From NCBI RefSeq assembly GCF_014962245.1, contig NZ_CP063144.1, positions 1,168,582 to 1,232,581 on the forward strand: 64,000 nucleotides of DNA. Direction: 5' to 3'. Origin of the DNA: Thermosphaera aggregans (GTDB lineage: Archaea; Thermoproteota; Thermoprotei_A; Sulfolobales; Desulfurococcaceae). The notes beneath the pieces were generated by a model. It had not been told where the DNA came from. It made no database searches and saw only the letters and a program-made list of their open reading frames with translations. Position 1 is the first letter of the stretch. Each line of letters starts with the position of its first letter. Shown piece after piece: positions 8,523 through 16,821 of this stretch. Position numbers and translations under genes: made by a program.

Positions 8523-9881
8523 TTATTTTAAAAACAACTTTTCATACTCTCTTAGATACTCGACACTCGTGGATATGTCAATGAATAGCTTGCGAGCCTC
8601 CTCAACGTCTTCTACATGGATTTTTGAGTCGCCTCTCTGCTCAGCCAATATTCTAGCAGGCTCCATCAGTTGGACAGCATACCTTAAACTGTGTTTCGAG
8701 CCTATTTCCACTAGTTTGTCAAGGGCCTTGGGATCTAGCTCAACCTCTTCCTCCTGGGCTCTTATCTTAATGATCTCCCTTATCTCGTCCGCGTTATATG
8801 GTCTTGTGGGAATGATCAGCAATCTGTCAAGCAGGTCCAGCGGCATGCCGTGAGGAGACTCCATATCTGTCCCCCTAATCCTCGCAACCCCTCTGTTGGT
8901 AGCCAGTATTAGAATAGGCGCGAACTCGCTCTCCATCGCCCTTGTTAGAAAGCTGAACGCCTCTATATCTAACATGTGAGCATCATCAATAAATAGAACG
9001 CCGGGAACTATTGCTGCCTTCTTCTCCTCAATCCATTTCCTCACAGTTTCATCAGCCTGTTTCCTAGCTTCTGAAGGGATCTCCCTTTCCAGGGTGAAAC
9101 CGAAAATGGACACTAGAGGCCTCTGAGCTGCAAAATACATGTCTAGATCGTGGAGTGTTAGAACATTCACTATTTCCTTCTCCTTCTTCACGGGGCCCGA
9201 AGGAGTTTCAACAATCCTCCTTGTTTCAACATCATAGGTTTTAACATCCTGGAACTCTCTAACCCTCCCCTCCCTGTAAACCCTGCCTGTTTGAGCATCA
9301 ATCCATATGACATCGCCTTTCCTCACGCCCAGCTCTAATATCTGATGGGTAACCTCCTCGGGGACTGTTAAAGTGACTTCCTCATCCCTTGAAGCCAGCG
9401 TTATCTTCGCCTCACGTGGAACAGTTAAGTAAGGAACCAGAGGGTGTTTAGCCCTTCTTATCACGATGTTTTTCACAACGCCTTCGTAGACAAGCCTTCT
9501 CTCGGTTAGTCTAACGCCAAGAGCTTTTCGGACAGCCTCCATTAAAATCTCGGTCTTCCTTTTCTCGCTACTGTAAACCTCGCTCCCGCTCATTATTACG
9601 AACGGGGTGTCTTCCCCAAGCTCTCTAGCGATGGCAACAGCCAGTGCTGTTTTACCAGTGCCCGGGGGCCCGACGAGCAGGATACCCCTTCCAGAGATAC
9701 GGCCCTCCCTTATCATTTTAACAACTATTCCAGCAGCCTCCCTTGCCTCAGCCTGCCCCACCAACCCGTCTGCGACCATAATGGCTTTTCCATTCTCGTC
9801 GAGACCTAACCCTCTGATATGGCTGTGCGCACTAATCCTTCTAACCCTGTATGATTCAACCCTTATCTCGCTCATCCCCAT
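8523..9881 (-). CDS. TIP49/RuvB-like AAA+ ATPase
   Basis: A 452-residue homolog of eukaryotic RUVBL1/RUVBL2 (Pontin/Reptin), hexameric AAA+ ATPases of chromatin remodelling and snoRNP assembly. The N-terminal IRVESYRVRRISAHSHI segment, Walker A GPPGTGKT (71-78), the large insertion between the Walker motifs (about 125-255, the DII OB-like domain) and sensor-1 ILATNRG all match. Walker B reads FIDDAH at 297-302, with Asp where the catalytic Glu normally sits. The product may act with the C/D and H/ACA sRNP genes seen elsewhere in the window, but that is inference. First gene of the run with mfnA and rio2. Confidence 0.93.
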   Translation of the reverse strand: MGMSEIRVESYRVRRISAHSHIRGLGLDENGKAIMVADGLVGQAEAREAAGIVVKMIREGRISGRGILLVGPPGTGKTALAVAIARELGEDTPFVIMSGSEVYSSEKRKTEILMEAVRKALGVRLTERRLVYEGVVKNIVIRRAKHPLVPYLTVPREAKITLASRDEEVTLTVPEEVTHQILELGVRKGDVIWIDAQTGRVYREGRVREFQDVKTYDVETRRIVETPSGPVKKEKEIVNVLTLHDLDMYFAAQRPLVSIFGFTLEREIPSEARKQADETVRKWIEEKKAAIVPGVLFIDDAHMLDIEAFSFLTRAMESEFAPILILATNRGVARIRGTDMESPHGMPLDLLDRLLIIPTRPYNADEIREIIKIRAQEEEVELDPKALDKLVEIGSKHSLRYAVQLMEPARILAEQRGDSKIHVEDVEEARKLFIDISTSVEYLREYEKLFLK

Positions 9882-9939
9882 AACCCCTAGGGTACTATAT
9901 CATAAAATAGTTAATTCGGAAACACTGTTTTTAACGCTA

Positions 9940-10008
9940 AACTCAGTGCCGCTGAATTCTTCATCAACCCCAGCCCCTAAGGCTTCGAAACGAGGTCTTC
10001 ATCATCGT
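9940..10008 (-). ncRNA. Candidate C/D-box guide sRNA
   Basis: On the minus strand of the 223-bp gap between the TIP49-like gene and the 10105 gene there is an ordered set of C/D-sRNA motifs: box C ATGATGA at 10005-9999, a possible D' CTGG at 9973-9970, C' TTGATGA at 9967-9961, and box D CTGA at 9946-9943. The C-to-D span is 63 nt, at the long end for archaeal C/D sRNAs. The segment upstream of box D (14 nt) would be the second guide. D' is non-canonical and I could not assign targets with confidence, so this is a motif-based candidate only. Confidence 0.42.
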
Positions 10009-10104
10009 TGAAAACATCACTTGAACACTATTTCTAATCTTAGACTAGAGAGGTTTAAAAAAGCGTTTACATCTAGCTATTAACAAGATGGGCGTGCGAT
10101 ATAA

Positions 10105-10935
10105 ATGAGGTCTCCGAACGAGATATTGAAGCAGCAAGTCGAGGAAGTGTTGAAGCGGTTGGGGGACAAGGATTCTCTGAGAAAAGAGATAGAGAGGTTA
10201 AAGCATTTAAGCTCGGTCCTTGAATCAGGAGAATACCCTCCCATAGTGAACAACATCTTATACTATTCCTTCAACGCGGCTTTGACCAAGCTGTTTGAAT
10301 TGAAAGAGTATTTGAAGAGTAAGGATAATGAAATAGAGCTCTACTACCTTCTCCGCGAGGCAAACACTGCGTTAGAAACATATGTTGGTAGTTTGAGAAG
10401 CTCGCGCAGGAGGGAGATAATTCAGCTTTCACTACCAATATACTTATCCGTAATTGTCTACCTGATCGGGGCGATAACGGACCCCGTGGATATAAACATT
10501 CTTACACTGGTTTTAGGAATACTGGGAGCGGGGCTCACATATCTCACTATTATTGGGGGATACGTTGCGATAATTAGTGCGTCACTATTAAACATTGCCA
10601 TAACGTTACTCACCCAGGGATTAAAATCCCTTGGCAATGTCGTAATACACTTGCTCATACTTGTCTCAGCAGTTACTTACGTATATATAATGTTCTCGCT
10701 AAAATCCGAGGAGTACCGTGAGAAGCTGAACAAGTTGTTCACAGATACTTCGCAAGTGATTGAGAAGGTTGCGGAACCCGCGGATAAGCGGGAAGTGGAT
10801 GAGTTGTTGAAGGAGATTCAGGCAACCCTTTCCGTTCCCACAAAGCAATTACTCAGCTATAAAGCATCGGTCATGGTTATGAACGGTTTCAGGCCTGAGG
10901 AGCTGAAGAAAATCCTTTCAAAATATGTTTATTAG
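10105..10935 (+). CDS. Membrane protein with flanking coiled-coil domains, unknown function
   Basis: A 276-residue protein I do not recognise. Residues 1-110 are charged and helical with coiled-coil character (KQQVEEVLKRLGDKDSLRKEIERL). About 112-198 holds three or four hydrophobic segments starting at QLSLPIYLSVIVYLIGAI. Residues 199-276 form a second charged helical region ending in KKILSKYVY. The topology suggests two cytoplasmic coiled-coil arms around a small membrane domain. A TATA-like GGTTTAAAAAAG lies at about 10051-10062. The winged-helix-like gene at 10989 follows on the same strand after 53 bp and may be co-transcribed. Confidence 0.75.
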   Translation: MRSPNEILKQQVEEVLKRLGDKDSLRKEIERLKHLSSVLESGEYPPIVNNILYYSFNAALTKLFELKEYLKSKDNEIELYYLLREANTALETYVGSLRSSRRREIIQLSLPIYLSVIVYLIGAITDPVDINILTLVLGILGAGLTYLTIIGGYVAIISASLLNIAITLLTQGLKSLGNVVIHLLILVSAVTYVYIMFSLKSEEYREKLNKLFTDTSQVIEKVAEPADKREVDELLKEIQATLSVPTKQLLSYKASVMVMNGFRPEELKKILSKYVY

Positions 10936-10988
10936 CTGATAAACTATATTACGGATTATATGGTTCCACAATTATTGAGGTGTGCGTG

Positions 10989-11465
10989 ATGCCCAAAGAG
11001 CAGGCTCAGCAACCCACGGCTGAAAAGAGTAAAGAGGTTAAGATTGTTGCGAAGCAGGTGTTTACCCTATCCGATGTTGAGAAAAACCCGAGAGCCCTGA
11101 GACTTCTCTACGTCATAAACAACGTAGGGAGCATAAGCGAGAAAGCGCTTCAATACCTTCTATACTACATGAAGGAGTCGGGAGCCGATCTTAAATACGC
11201 GTTTACAATGATAGGCGGCGTGCCAACTTCTAGAGAATTGCTGAACGAAATCCTCAGCCTCAAATACGTCGGCCTGTTAGAGTCCCTGCCGAATAGGAAG
11301 ATCGTTCTAACAGGGCTTGGGAAGGAATTCCTGGCAAATCATTTAAACACTCTAAGCGAGGAAGAGAAGAACTTGCTAAACAAGGTTTTGGAAGATGTTA
11401 AGCCGAAAATCGTTCCAATCGATGCTGAAGTCGATATAAGGTTGAAAAGGCAGGGTAGAAAGTAG
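10989..11465 (+). CDS. Winged-helix-like protein, unknown function
   Basis: A 158-residue protein with a low-complexity N terminus (KEQAQQPTAEKSKE) followed by a compact helical domain resembling a winged helix (about residues 25-115: SDVEKNPRALRLLYVINN, then SREILNE-like recognition helix and the GLLESLPNRKIVLTGLGKEFL wing). The pattern 'L.YVGLLE......I.LT..G..FL' is typical of archaeal winged-helix DNA-binding or protein-interaction modules. ATG at 10989 is preferred over upstream GTG codons because GAGGTG at 10977-10982 is then well placed. No specific role can be assigned. Confidence 0.72.
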   Translation: MPKEQAQQPTAEKSKEVKIVAKQVFTLSDVEKNPRALRLLYVINNVGSISEKALQYLLYYMKESGADLKYAFTMIGGVPTSRELLNEILSLKYVGLLESLPNRKIVLTGLGKEFLANHLNTLSEEEKNLLNKVLEDVKPKIVPIDAEVDIRLKRQGRK

Positions 11466-11480
11466 GTTTTCGATTCTCAC

Positions 11481-11882
11481 TCAAATAGTTAATTGAACAG
11501 GAGACCTCCTAGTCTCCTTCTCCGTTTTCTCGAAACCAAACAGCGGGTTGATCTTGCCCTCTGATGCAAGGTTTTTCAAATGCTCACTGAACTTGCTGGT
11601 GTGCTCAATATCTAATTCTATCAGATCATAAAGCAATACTCTCAGTTTCTCCCACAGCTCAACAAGCATTTCACGAGGCATGTGATTAGTTATCATAGGG
11701 TCCCTTAGCCACTGGTCAAAAGCCTCAATAGTTCTCATCATATGCTGGAAAGCGGTTCTCGAAAGTGTGATCAGTGTCAAACGGTCGGCTTCCTGATAGT
11801 TTACCTCTGCCTTCTCGAACAGGTTTTTCACCTCGTTCTGGCGCTTAACCCATGCATCTAAACTTGCAAACATATCACTCAT
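11481..11882 (-). CDS. DUF2153-like helical protein
   Basis: A 133-residue all-helical protein (SDMFASLDAWVKRQ at the N terminus, then HMMRTIEAFDQWLRDP and MLVELWEKLRVLLYDLIELD) resembling DUF2153, an archaeal family of unknown function. The ATG at 11882 follows a GGGGAG Shine-Dalgarno at 11892-11887; an in-frame ATG exists at 11894. No catalytic signature is visible. It is separated from the upstream minus-strand Trm112-like gene by about 100 bp of AT-rich sequence, so it may have its own promoter. Confidence 0.7.
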   Translation of the reverse strand: MSDMFASLDAWVKRQNEVKNLFEKAEVNYQEADRLTLITLSRTAFQHMMRTIEAFDQWLRDPMITNHMPREMLVELWEKLRVLLYDLIELDIEHTSKFSEHLKNLASEGKINPLFGFEKTEKETRRSPVQLTI

Positions 11883-11979
11883 CTCGCTCCCCATGTGAAA
11901 TATGAGTAACTCCTACTTTATACTTAACCGTTAATTGAACCTTCAACTACGCTTAAATGCAGATCAAAAACTTCAGGGG

Positions 11980-12369
11980 TCACTCAGAAAGATTATGTGG
12001 CAATCCTTTCTCCACAATAACTGCTGGAAGCTTATCCCTGAACGCTTGAAGGAATTTTTTATCGTTCTCAGGCTTCCTCCTGTTATCCGTCAACAAGTAA
12101 ACTATTCCCTCCTTCACAGGGTACCATCTGTTGCAACTGGGACAGTAGAGCACACCGGTTTTAATCCCAGTTCTCAGGCATTCGCTACAAGGGTATTGTT
12201 CTGAAGGCTTAACCTCTTTCTTCAGGTATGCGCAGTAAGTTTTACAGAGCGGAAACTCCATGTTCGACGTGTCTACATCCTGCACCTCGCTTTCCAAAAC
12301 TATGAGTTCAAGCGGGTGGTGCTTACAGTGAACGCACCTGATGAAATCCATGCCCCAATATCTCATCAT
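11980..12369 (-). CDS. Trm112-like zinc-ribbon protein
   Basis: A 129-residue zinc-binding protein resembling Trm112, the small activator subunit that stabilises several methyltransferases acting on tRNA, rRNA and release factor. The first knuckle is FIRCVHCKHHPLELIV (Cys-x2-Cys near residues 11-14) and the second is VLYCPSCNRWYPVKEGI (about 72-88), the signature end of the domain. The insertion between them (CKTYCAYLKKE and CSEC) carries extra cysteines, as in archaeal forms. It overlaps the phosphohexomutase by four bases, indicating coupled translation. Confidence 0.8.
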   Translation of the reverse strand: MMRYWGMDFIRCVHCKHHPLELIVLESEVQDVDTSNMEFPLCKTYCAYLKKEVKPSEQYPCSECLRTGIKTGVLYCPSCNRWYPVKEGIVYLLTDNRRKPENDKKFLQAFRDKLPAVIVEKGLPHNLSE

Positions 12370-13736
12370 TCTGAGCCAACCTCTTTCACTATTTTGTCAA
12401 TCCTCTCAAATATACTCTTGGCTTCGCTCTCGCTCCTAGCCTCCAGCATTACTCTTAACAAGGGCTCAGTACCGCTGGGTCTTACCAGCACCCAGTAATC
12501 TCTCCCTATTACCTTAACACCGTCTATTGTTATCAGCCTTTCAGTCTTGAACTCTTCTTTAACGCGTTCAACAACTAATAGGGCTTTATCCCTCCCCATC
12601 TTATACTTCGTCTTTATTGAATAATAGTGTGGGAGTGAATCATACAGCTCTGAAGGAGTCGCCTTAAACCTTGCCAACATCTCAAGGTAGAGGGCCAGGG
12701 TCATGCCGCCATCCCTCACATACTGGTGTGGCGGGTACATGAAGCCCCCGTTTTCCTCGAACCCGCACAACGCGTCCCCGCCTTTCTTCATAGCGTGAGC
12801 TATGTCAACGCTTCCAACTTTCAGCCAGACGACTTCAACACCGATACTTTTCATAACGTCTTCGATAACCATGCTTGATGACACGGCCGTGTAGACTCTT
12901 CCCTGCTCGCCTCTTTCAGTCTTTAGATACTTTGCCAGGAGAGTGGCGGTTCTATCGCCTGATTGAACTCTGCCCAGGTTATCAATGAATATTGATCTAT
13001 CCGCGTCACCGTCGTGGGCGACTCCAAAGGTAAGTTTTAAAGACTTCACCACCTGTGCTGTTTCAGAAATATTATCAGGCGTAGGCTCCGGGTTTCTGCT
13101 AGGGAAGCGCGGGTCTAGGCTACCGTTTAAAACCACGTATTCCACGCCAAGCCTTTTAGCTATCTCCGGCGTGGTTAAGGCGCCAACACTGTTAGCAGGG
13201 TCTATGAGTATTCTAAAATTCCTCGACGCTATCAACTCCCTATCAACTTTTTCAACAACCCCATCCACGTACACTTGGTTGACAATGCCGTATGGCTCAA
13301 CAGAGTGCGATATGGCTTTCCAGTCAATGCTTCTAAAACGGCCTTCCCAGAAAATCTCCTCTAACTCCTTCTCTCTATCCCTGTCAAGCTCTATTCCATC
13401 AGGACCTATTACTTTAATCCCATTATACTCTCTCGGATTATGGCTTGCCGTAACCACTACTCCCCCGTCAAACCCGAGTGTTTTAACAGCGTACTGTAGC
13501 GCAGGTGTTGGAGTCAGCCCTGCATCGTATACTTTTATTCCAAAGTAGAGAAGCGTTCCCGAGACCATGCGAGCGTATGCCTCGCCGCCAGCCCTTACAT
13601 CCCGGCCCACAAGCAACCTAGAGCCAGGGGGAAAGAACGTGGCAATGGCTTCTCCAAGCCTAACCACGAACTCAGGGGTTAGCTCCGTGATTAGTCCTCT
13701 AACCCCATCGGTTCCGAACAAGCCGTGCTTGAACAA
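12366..13736 (-). CDS. glmM: Phosphoglucosamine mutase / phosphomannomutase family
   Basis: A 456-residue alpha-D-phosphohexomutase. The phosphoserine loop is TASHNP (96-101), the Mg-binding loop DGDADR (242-247), the sugar-binding loop FEENGG and the phosphate-binding loop RPSGTEPLLR near the C terminus; all four are intact. Archaeal members interconvert glucosamine-6-P and glucosamine-1-P, mannose phosphates or glucose phosphates, and sequence alone does not fix the substrate, so the gene symbol is provisional. It is three bases downstream of the 13740 gene and overlaps the Trm112-like gene, so these form one transcription unit. Confidence 0.9.
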   Translation of the reverse strand: MFKHGLFGTDGVRGLITELTPEFVVRLGEAIATFFPPGSRLLVGRDVRAGGEAYARMVSGTLLYFGIKVYDAGLTPTPALQYAVKTLGFDGGVVVTASHNPREYNGIKVIGPDGIELDRDREKELEEIFWEGRFRSIDWKAISHSVEPYGIVNQVYVDGVVEKVDRELIASRNFRILIDPANSVGALTTPEIAKRLGVEYVVLNGSLDPRFPSRNPEPTPDNISETAQVVKSLKLTFGVAHDGDADRSIFIDNLGRVQSGDRTATLLAKYLKTERGEQGRVYTAVSSSMVIEDVMKSIGVEVVWLKVGSVDIAHAMKKGGDALCGFEENGGFMYPPHQYVRDGGMTLALYLEMLARFKATPSELYDSLPHYYSIKTKYKMGRDKALLVVERVKEEFKTERLITIDGVKVIGRDYWVLVRPSGTEPLLRVMLEARSESEAKSIFERIDKIVKEVGSE

Positions 13737-13739
13737 TAC

Positions 13740-14108
13740 TTACCCCTCCGATACCTCAAGAATGTCTTCCAGCATTTCCATGATATCTATCTCACCGTCT
13801 TTGAGCTTAATATTGATCTCAAACCCGTTATCCTTGAACCATTTGTAAAGACTTGCTGTGAGCTCGTTGAACTCGCCTATAACATCCTCAACCAAGTCTC
13901 CGACGTCCTCGCTACCGGATAAAACAAGGTCTTCTATAAACTCCCGCAAACTATTGTCGAATGAAAGCTTTACCACAACTTTATTCCCGCTGAAAACAAT
14001 GTCCAGGTAGACAGGCAGTAAGTGATGTAAAACCCTGAGCTTGTTGCCAACACCTTGTACTTGATACCCCTTGGAAACAATCATATCCACCAACGACTGT
14101 ATGCTCAT
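13740..14108 (-). CDS. Conserved-looking acidic hypothetical protein
   Basis: A 122-residue acidic protein I do not recognise. It starts SIQSLVDMIVSKGYQVQGVG, has a beta-rich middle (KLRVLHHLLPVYLDIVFSG, KVVVKLSF) and an Asp/Glu-rich helical end (DGEIDIMEMLEDILEV). No cysteine cluster, signal peptide or membrane helix is present. It lies directly upstream of the phosphohexomutase on the same strand with a three-base gap and is therefore probably its operon partner. The ATG at 14108 is preferred to an adjacent TTG. A 77-bp divergent promoter region separates it from the 14189 gene. Confidence 0.65.
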   Translation of the reverse strand: MSIQSLVDMIVSKGYQVQGVGNKLRVLHHLLPVYLDIVFSGNKVVVKLSFDNSLREFIEDLVLSGSEDVGDLVEDVIGEFNELTASLYKWFKDNGFEINIKLKDGEIDIMEMLEDILEVSEG

Positions 14109-14188
14109 CAATGAGCACCGTTGGAAATCATTTTAAACCTCTTATTTCACTAATCACTATAAGTATATATTTTCCCAAGGGGTTATAA

Positions 14189-14506
14189 GTGGTTAAGCTA
14201 ATGATTGTTTCGGTTAGAAGCAGTGACAAACTTGGAAAAATTGTGCAAATACTTAGGGACTCCGGTAAAGACGTCTTAATAACTGACAGGGAAACTCTTA
14301 ACATGCTGGTAGGGGAGAAAATAATAGGTAAAAACTTCAAGGGAAGCCTGTACTTATTTAATTTCTCGTCCCCAGAAGAGGATTCTTTGAAACTCTTCAC
14401 AATGTCTAAACCTAGCGAAGTATTCATTTGCGATGAGGCTGGAAAATTGGAAGCCTTCTCCAGGTTCGTTAAACTGATTCCCGGTTTGAAAGTCTCCGTA
14501 TGCTAG
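14189..14506 (+). CDS. Small hypothetical protein
   Basis: A 105-residue protein of unknown function. The alternation of strands and helices (VKLMIVSVRSSDKLGKIVQILRDSG, then DVLITDRETLNMLVGE) suggests a small alpha/beta, Rossmann-like fold, with no recognisable nucleotide-binding loop. GTG at 14189 and ATG at 14201 are both possible starts; an AAGGGG at about 14178-14183 fits the GTG. TATATATT-like sequence at about 14162-14170 may be its TATA box. It converges on the DRG-type GTPase with three bases between the stop codons. Confidence 0.6.
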   Translation: MVKLMIVSVRSSDKLGKIVQILRDSGKDVLITDRETLNMLVGEKIIGKNFKGSLYLFNFSSPEEDSLKLFTMSKPSEVFICDEAGKLEAFSRFVKLIPGLKVSVC

Positions 14507-14509
14507 TTT

Positions 14510-15670
14510 TCAACCCCTAATATGTATTTCAACAACATCCTTATCCTCAACCACATGGTCTAATCCTACTCTCTCCCCAGGGTATTTTGAAGAACTGCCC
14601 CAAACCCTTGCGTACTGGAATTTCTCCACGAAATCCTTGTGAATACTTATGGCAACATCGTAGATGGTTGCTCCTTTGCGGAGAACGAGAGGTTTATGCG
14701 ACGGCGGAGCGTTAGGTGCTTTAGTGTAGACTCTTACTAGCTCCAAGTACCGGAAGATCTCGGCCCCTATCTTGTCAAGCCCTAACCCTGTTTTAGCTGA
14801 GCCGACTAGTATGGGCCCGTTAAACCTGCTCCCCAGCTCTTTCACCACACTATCATCGGGATTGTGAGCATCGGCTTTGTTGATGAACAATATGGAAGGC
14901 TTATAGGTTATGTTCTCGAAAATAGCTTGTTCAACATCATCAATAGTAACCTCCCCGTAAATCTTGACGTGCGCATTGTAAATCTTGTAGCTCTCGAGCA
15001 GTTTTCTAACATCCTCACTTGTCGCATTGATTAAACGACCCATTAACGTAACCCTGATCCCGGACTTCCCAGACCTGTATGTTTCTAATACAACGCGTCC
15101 CCTCGGCTTGGTTAAAAGTATCCCTTCCTCTTCTAATATCTCCTTGACAACGGTGAACTGCTCTAAAACATCCTTAGTGGCGTCTAAGACGATTAAGAGC
15201 GCGTCTGCATTTCTAGCCAAGCCGATGATTTTAGACAATAGCTTGCTCCCGGGGCTTAACGGTGGAGTGTCAACTAGTTGCAGCAAAACATCCTCATACC
15301 TCAGCATACCTGGTACCGGGAACGTCGTGGAGAACTCGTAATCAGCAACCACGGTCTTAGCACCTGTTAACTTATTGACCAGCAGGCTCTTACCGGTATT
15401 AGGCAATCCTATAACGCAGATTTGGGCGGAACCTTCTTTCTCTATGAAGAAGGTTATCCCTCCGCCTGTCCTCCTCCTTTTCTTCTGTTCTAACTCCTCG
15501 CGAAGCTCCGCTAGCCTCCGGCTTGCCCAATGCCTTAAATTCTCCGTTCCCTTATGCTTTGGAACGCTTGACAAAAACTCCTCTATAGCAGCTATTTTCT
15601 CCTCTGGAGTCTTAGCCTCCATTACCTTAATCCATTTAGCCTTCGCCTCGGCGGGGAGATTTGTCGGCAT
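14510..15670 (-). CDS. DRG-family (Obg/HflX superfamily) GTPase with TGS domain
   Basis: A 386-residue GTP-binding protein of the DRG type, translation-associated GTPases that bind ribosomes. After an N-terminal helical region (about 1-80) come G1 GLPNTGKS (about 93-100), G3 DTPP and G4 NKAD; the C-terminal 70 residues form a TGS domain (LVLRKGATIYDVAISIHKDF). The arrangement and length match archaeal DRG. Its start codon lies 35 bp inside the 3' end of rnhB, so the two are co-transcribed and probably translationally coupled. Confidence 0.9.
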   Translation of the reverse strand: MPTNLPAEAKAKWIKVMEAKTPEEKIAAIEEFLSSVPKHKGTENLRHWASRRLAELREELEQKKRRRTGGGITFFIEKEGSAQICVIGLPNTGKSLLVNKLTGAKTVVADYEFSTTFPVPGMLRYEDVLLQLVDTPPLSPGSKLLSKIIGLARNADALLIVLDATKDVLEQFTVVKEILEEEGILLTKPRGRVVLETYRSGKSGIRVTLMGRLINATSEDVRKLLESYKIYNAHVKIYGEVTIDDVEQAIFENITYKPSILFINKADAHNPDDSVVKELGSRFNGPILVGSAKTGLGLDKIGAEIFRYLELVRVYTKAPNAPPSHKPLVLRKGATIYDVAISIHKDFVEKFQYARVWGSSSKYPGERVGLDHVVEDKDVVEIHIRG

Positions 15671-16382
15671 TTTTTAACCCTTTCAACCCTACGAAATCCC
15701 ATAAAGTCCTGGGCTTTCTCTGCTTCAAAATAAACCAACCAGGTGCTTTATACTTTAGTATAGACCATGATTTTCTGACAATAGGAGGCGGGTGTTCAAA
15801 AGAGCTATATGCTTTGTTAAGCCACTCCACAGTCCTAGAGTCAGATGGGTATCCCGAGCCGAAGTCACCGTGAACACTAATGTTTGAACTAATCGACAAG
15901 TCTCTCGATACTTTCGCAATAATACTCGCAAGGGAGACCACAGGGTATTTAGAATCTGCTTCGCTCTCAAACACGAGCTTGTATTGTTTCCCGAACAATT
16001 TAGAACACTCTTTCTCAACAACCTTTTTAAAACCCTTTACCTCGTCAACATAGATTTCCACCAGTTTTCCATCCAGGCTTGAAAGGAGAGTATTAAAGAA
16101 TCGAAGAATCCTGATTATGCTTCCAGCGGTTAGAAGATTCAGGTTTTCACGATCGATCTCCGCAGGTGGAATATAATCTATGTAGAACGAGACATTAGAG
16201 TTTTTCAAAGAAAGGAATGATTCAAGCCTCCCCCTAGGAGTCATGGTTTTACTATCTCTTAACTCAATCCTTGCAAGCAAATCCTCGATCGCATCCTCCT
16301 CAACCATCACTCCTGCTACAACCATGTCTCCTACTAGCGGGCCTCTCCCCGCTTCATCTATACCGATAAGATACTTCTTCAT
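15636..16382 (-). CDS. rnhB: Ribonuclease HII
   Basis: A 248-residue RNase HII that cleaves RNA in RNA-DNA hybrids and at misincorporated ribonucleotides. The N-terminal GIDEAGRGPLVG (7-18, catalytic Asp9 and Glu10), the IYVDEVKGF strand and the SIIAKVSRD helix are all present. The C terminus is about 20 residues longer than typical, and this tail (LKNADKSPRRGEG) is encoded in the 35-bp overlap with the DRG GTPase gene. The Hsp20 gene follows upstream on the same strand after 26 bp. Confidence 0.93.
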   Translation of the reverse strand: MKKYLIGIDEAGRGPLVGDMVVAGVMVEEDAIEDLLARIELRDSKTMTPRGRLESFLSLKNSNVSFYIDYIPPAEIDRENLNLLTAGSIIRILRFFNTLLSSLDGKLVEIYVDEVKGFKKVVEKECSKLFGKQYKLVFESEADSKYPVVSLASIIAKVSRDLSISSNISVHGDFGSGYPSDSRTVEWLNKAYSSFEHPPPIVRKSWSILKYKAPGWFILKQRKPRTLWDFVGLKGLKNADKSPRRGEG

Positions 16383-16408
16383 TAGATTTCTCCTTAAATA
16401 ATGAAAAA

Positions 16409-16810
16409 CTATTTCTTCTTGGGAAAGACGACTTTTATGAAGTGTTTGCTGGGATCCCGGGTTATAGTAGCTCCGGAGATATCCACGTCAGAAGGTATTT
16501 TCAGCTCAACCTTGTATCTTTTAAACGATACATTCCTGTGAATACTCCACTTCTCAAATTTTATTTCTTTGACAAGGTCGCACTCGATTTTCAAAGTCGA
16601 TTCTGAAATCCTTACCGATAAAGCATTGAGGTCTCCGTAAGGCAGGTCTAAGACTATTTCGTACCTGTCAGGATATTCCGTAACCGTGTACAGTGGCTGA
16701 ATAACGCCTGAGTAAGTCTGACCCAACTCTTCTTCAATCTCAGCCTCAAACTCTTCCATTAAATCCCTCATCCTCCTCCTAATCCTGTCAAAGACATCGT
16801 GGAAGCTCAT
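16409..16810 (-). CDS. Hsp20/alpha-crystallin-type small heat shock protein
   Basis: A 133-residue protein with a helical, acidic N terminus (FDRIRRRMRDLMEEFEAEIEEELGQ) and a beta-sandwich of the alpha-crystallin/Hsp20 type (about residues 40-130: PLYTVTEYPDRYEIVLDLPYGD, then SFKRYKVELKIPSDVD). It ends with a basic tail rather than an I-x-I motif, so it is a divergent member. ATG at 16810 is chosen because GGTGGG precedes it by five bases. It directly follows the PAC2 protein gene (12-bp gap), tying proteostasis genes together. Confidence 0.78.
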   Translation of the reverse strand: MSFHDVFDRIRRRMRDLMEEFEAEIEEELGQTYSGVIQPLYTVTEYPDRYEIVLDLPYGDLNALSVRISESTLKIECDLVKEIKFEKWSIHRNVSFKRYKVELKIPSDVDISGATITRDPSKHFIKVVFPKKK

Positions 16811-16821
16811 GAGCACCCACC

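Noticed and set aside
12985-13548. 187-codon plus-strand ORF within the phosphohexomutase gene
   Set aside because: Antisense shadow of a gene with all four catalytic loops intact; no promoter or Shine-Dalgarno signal.
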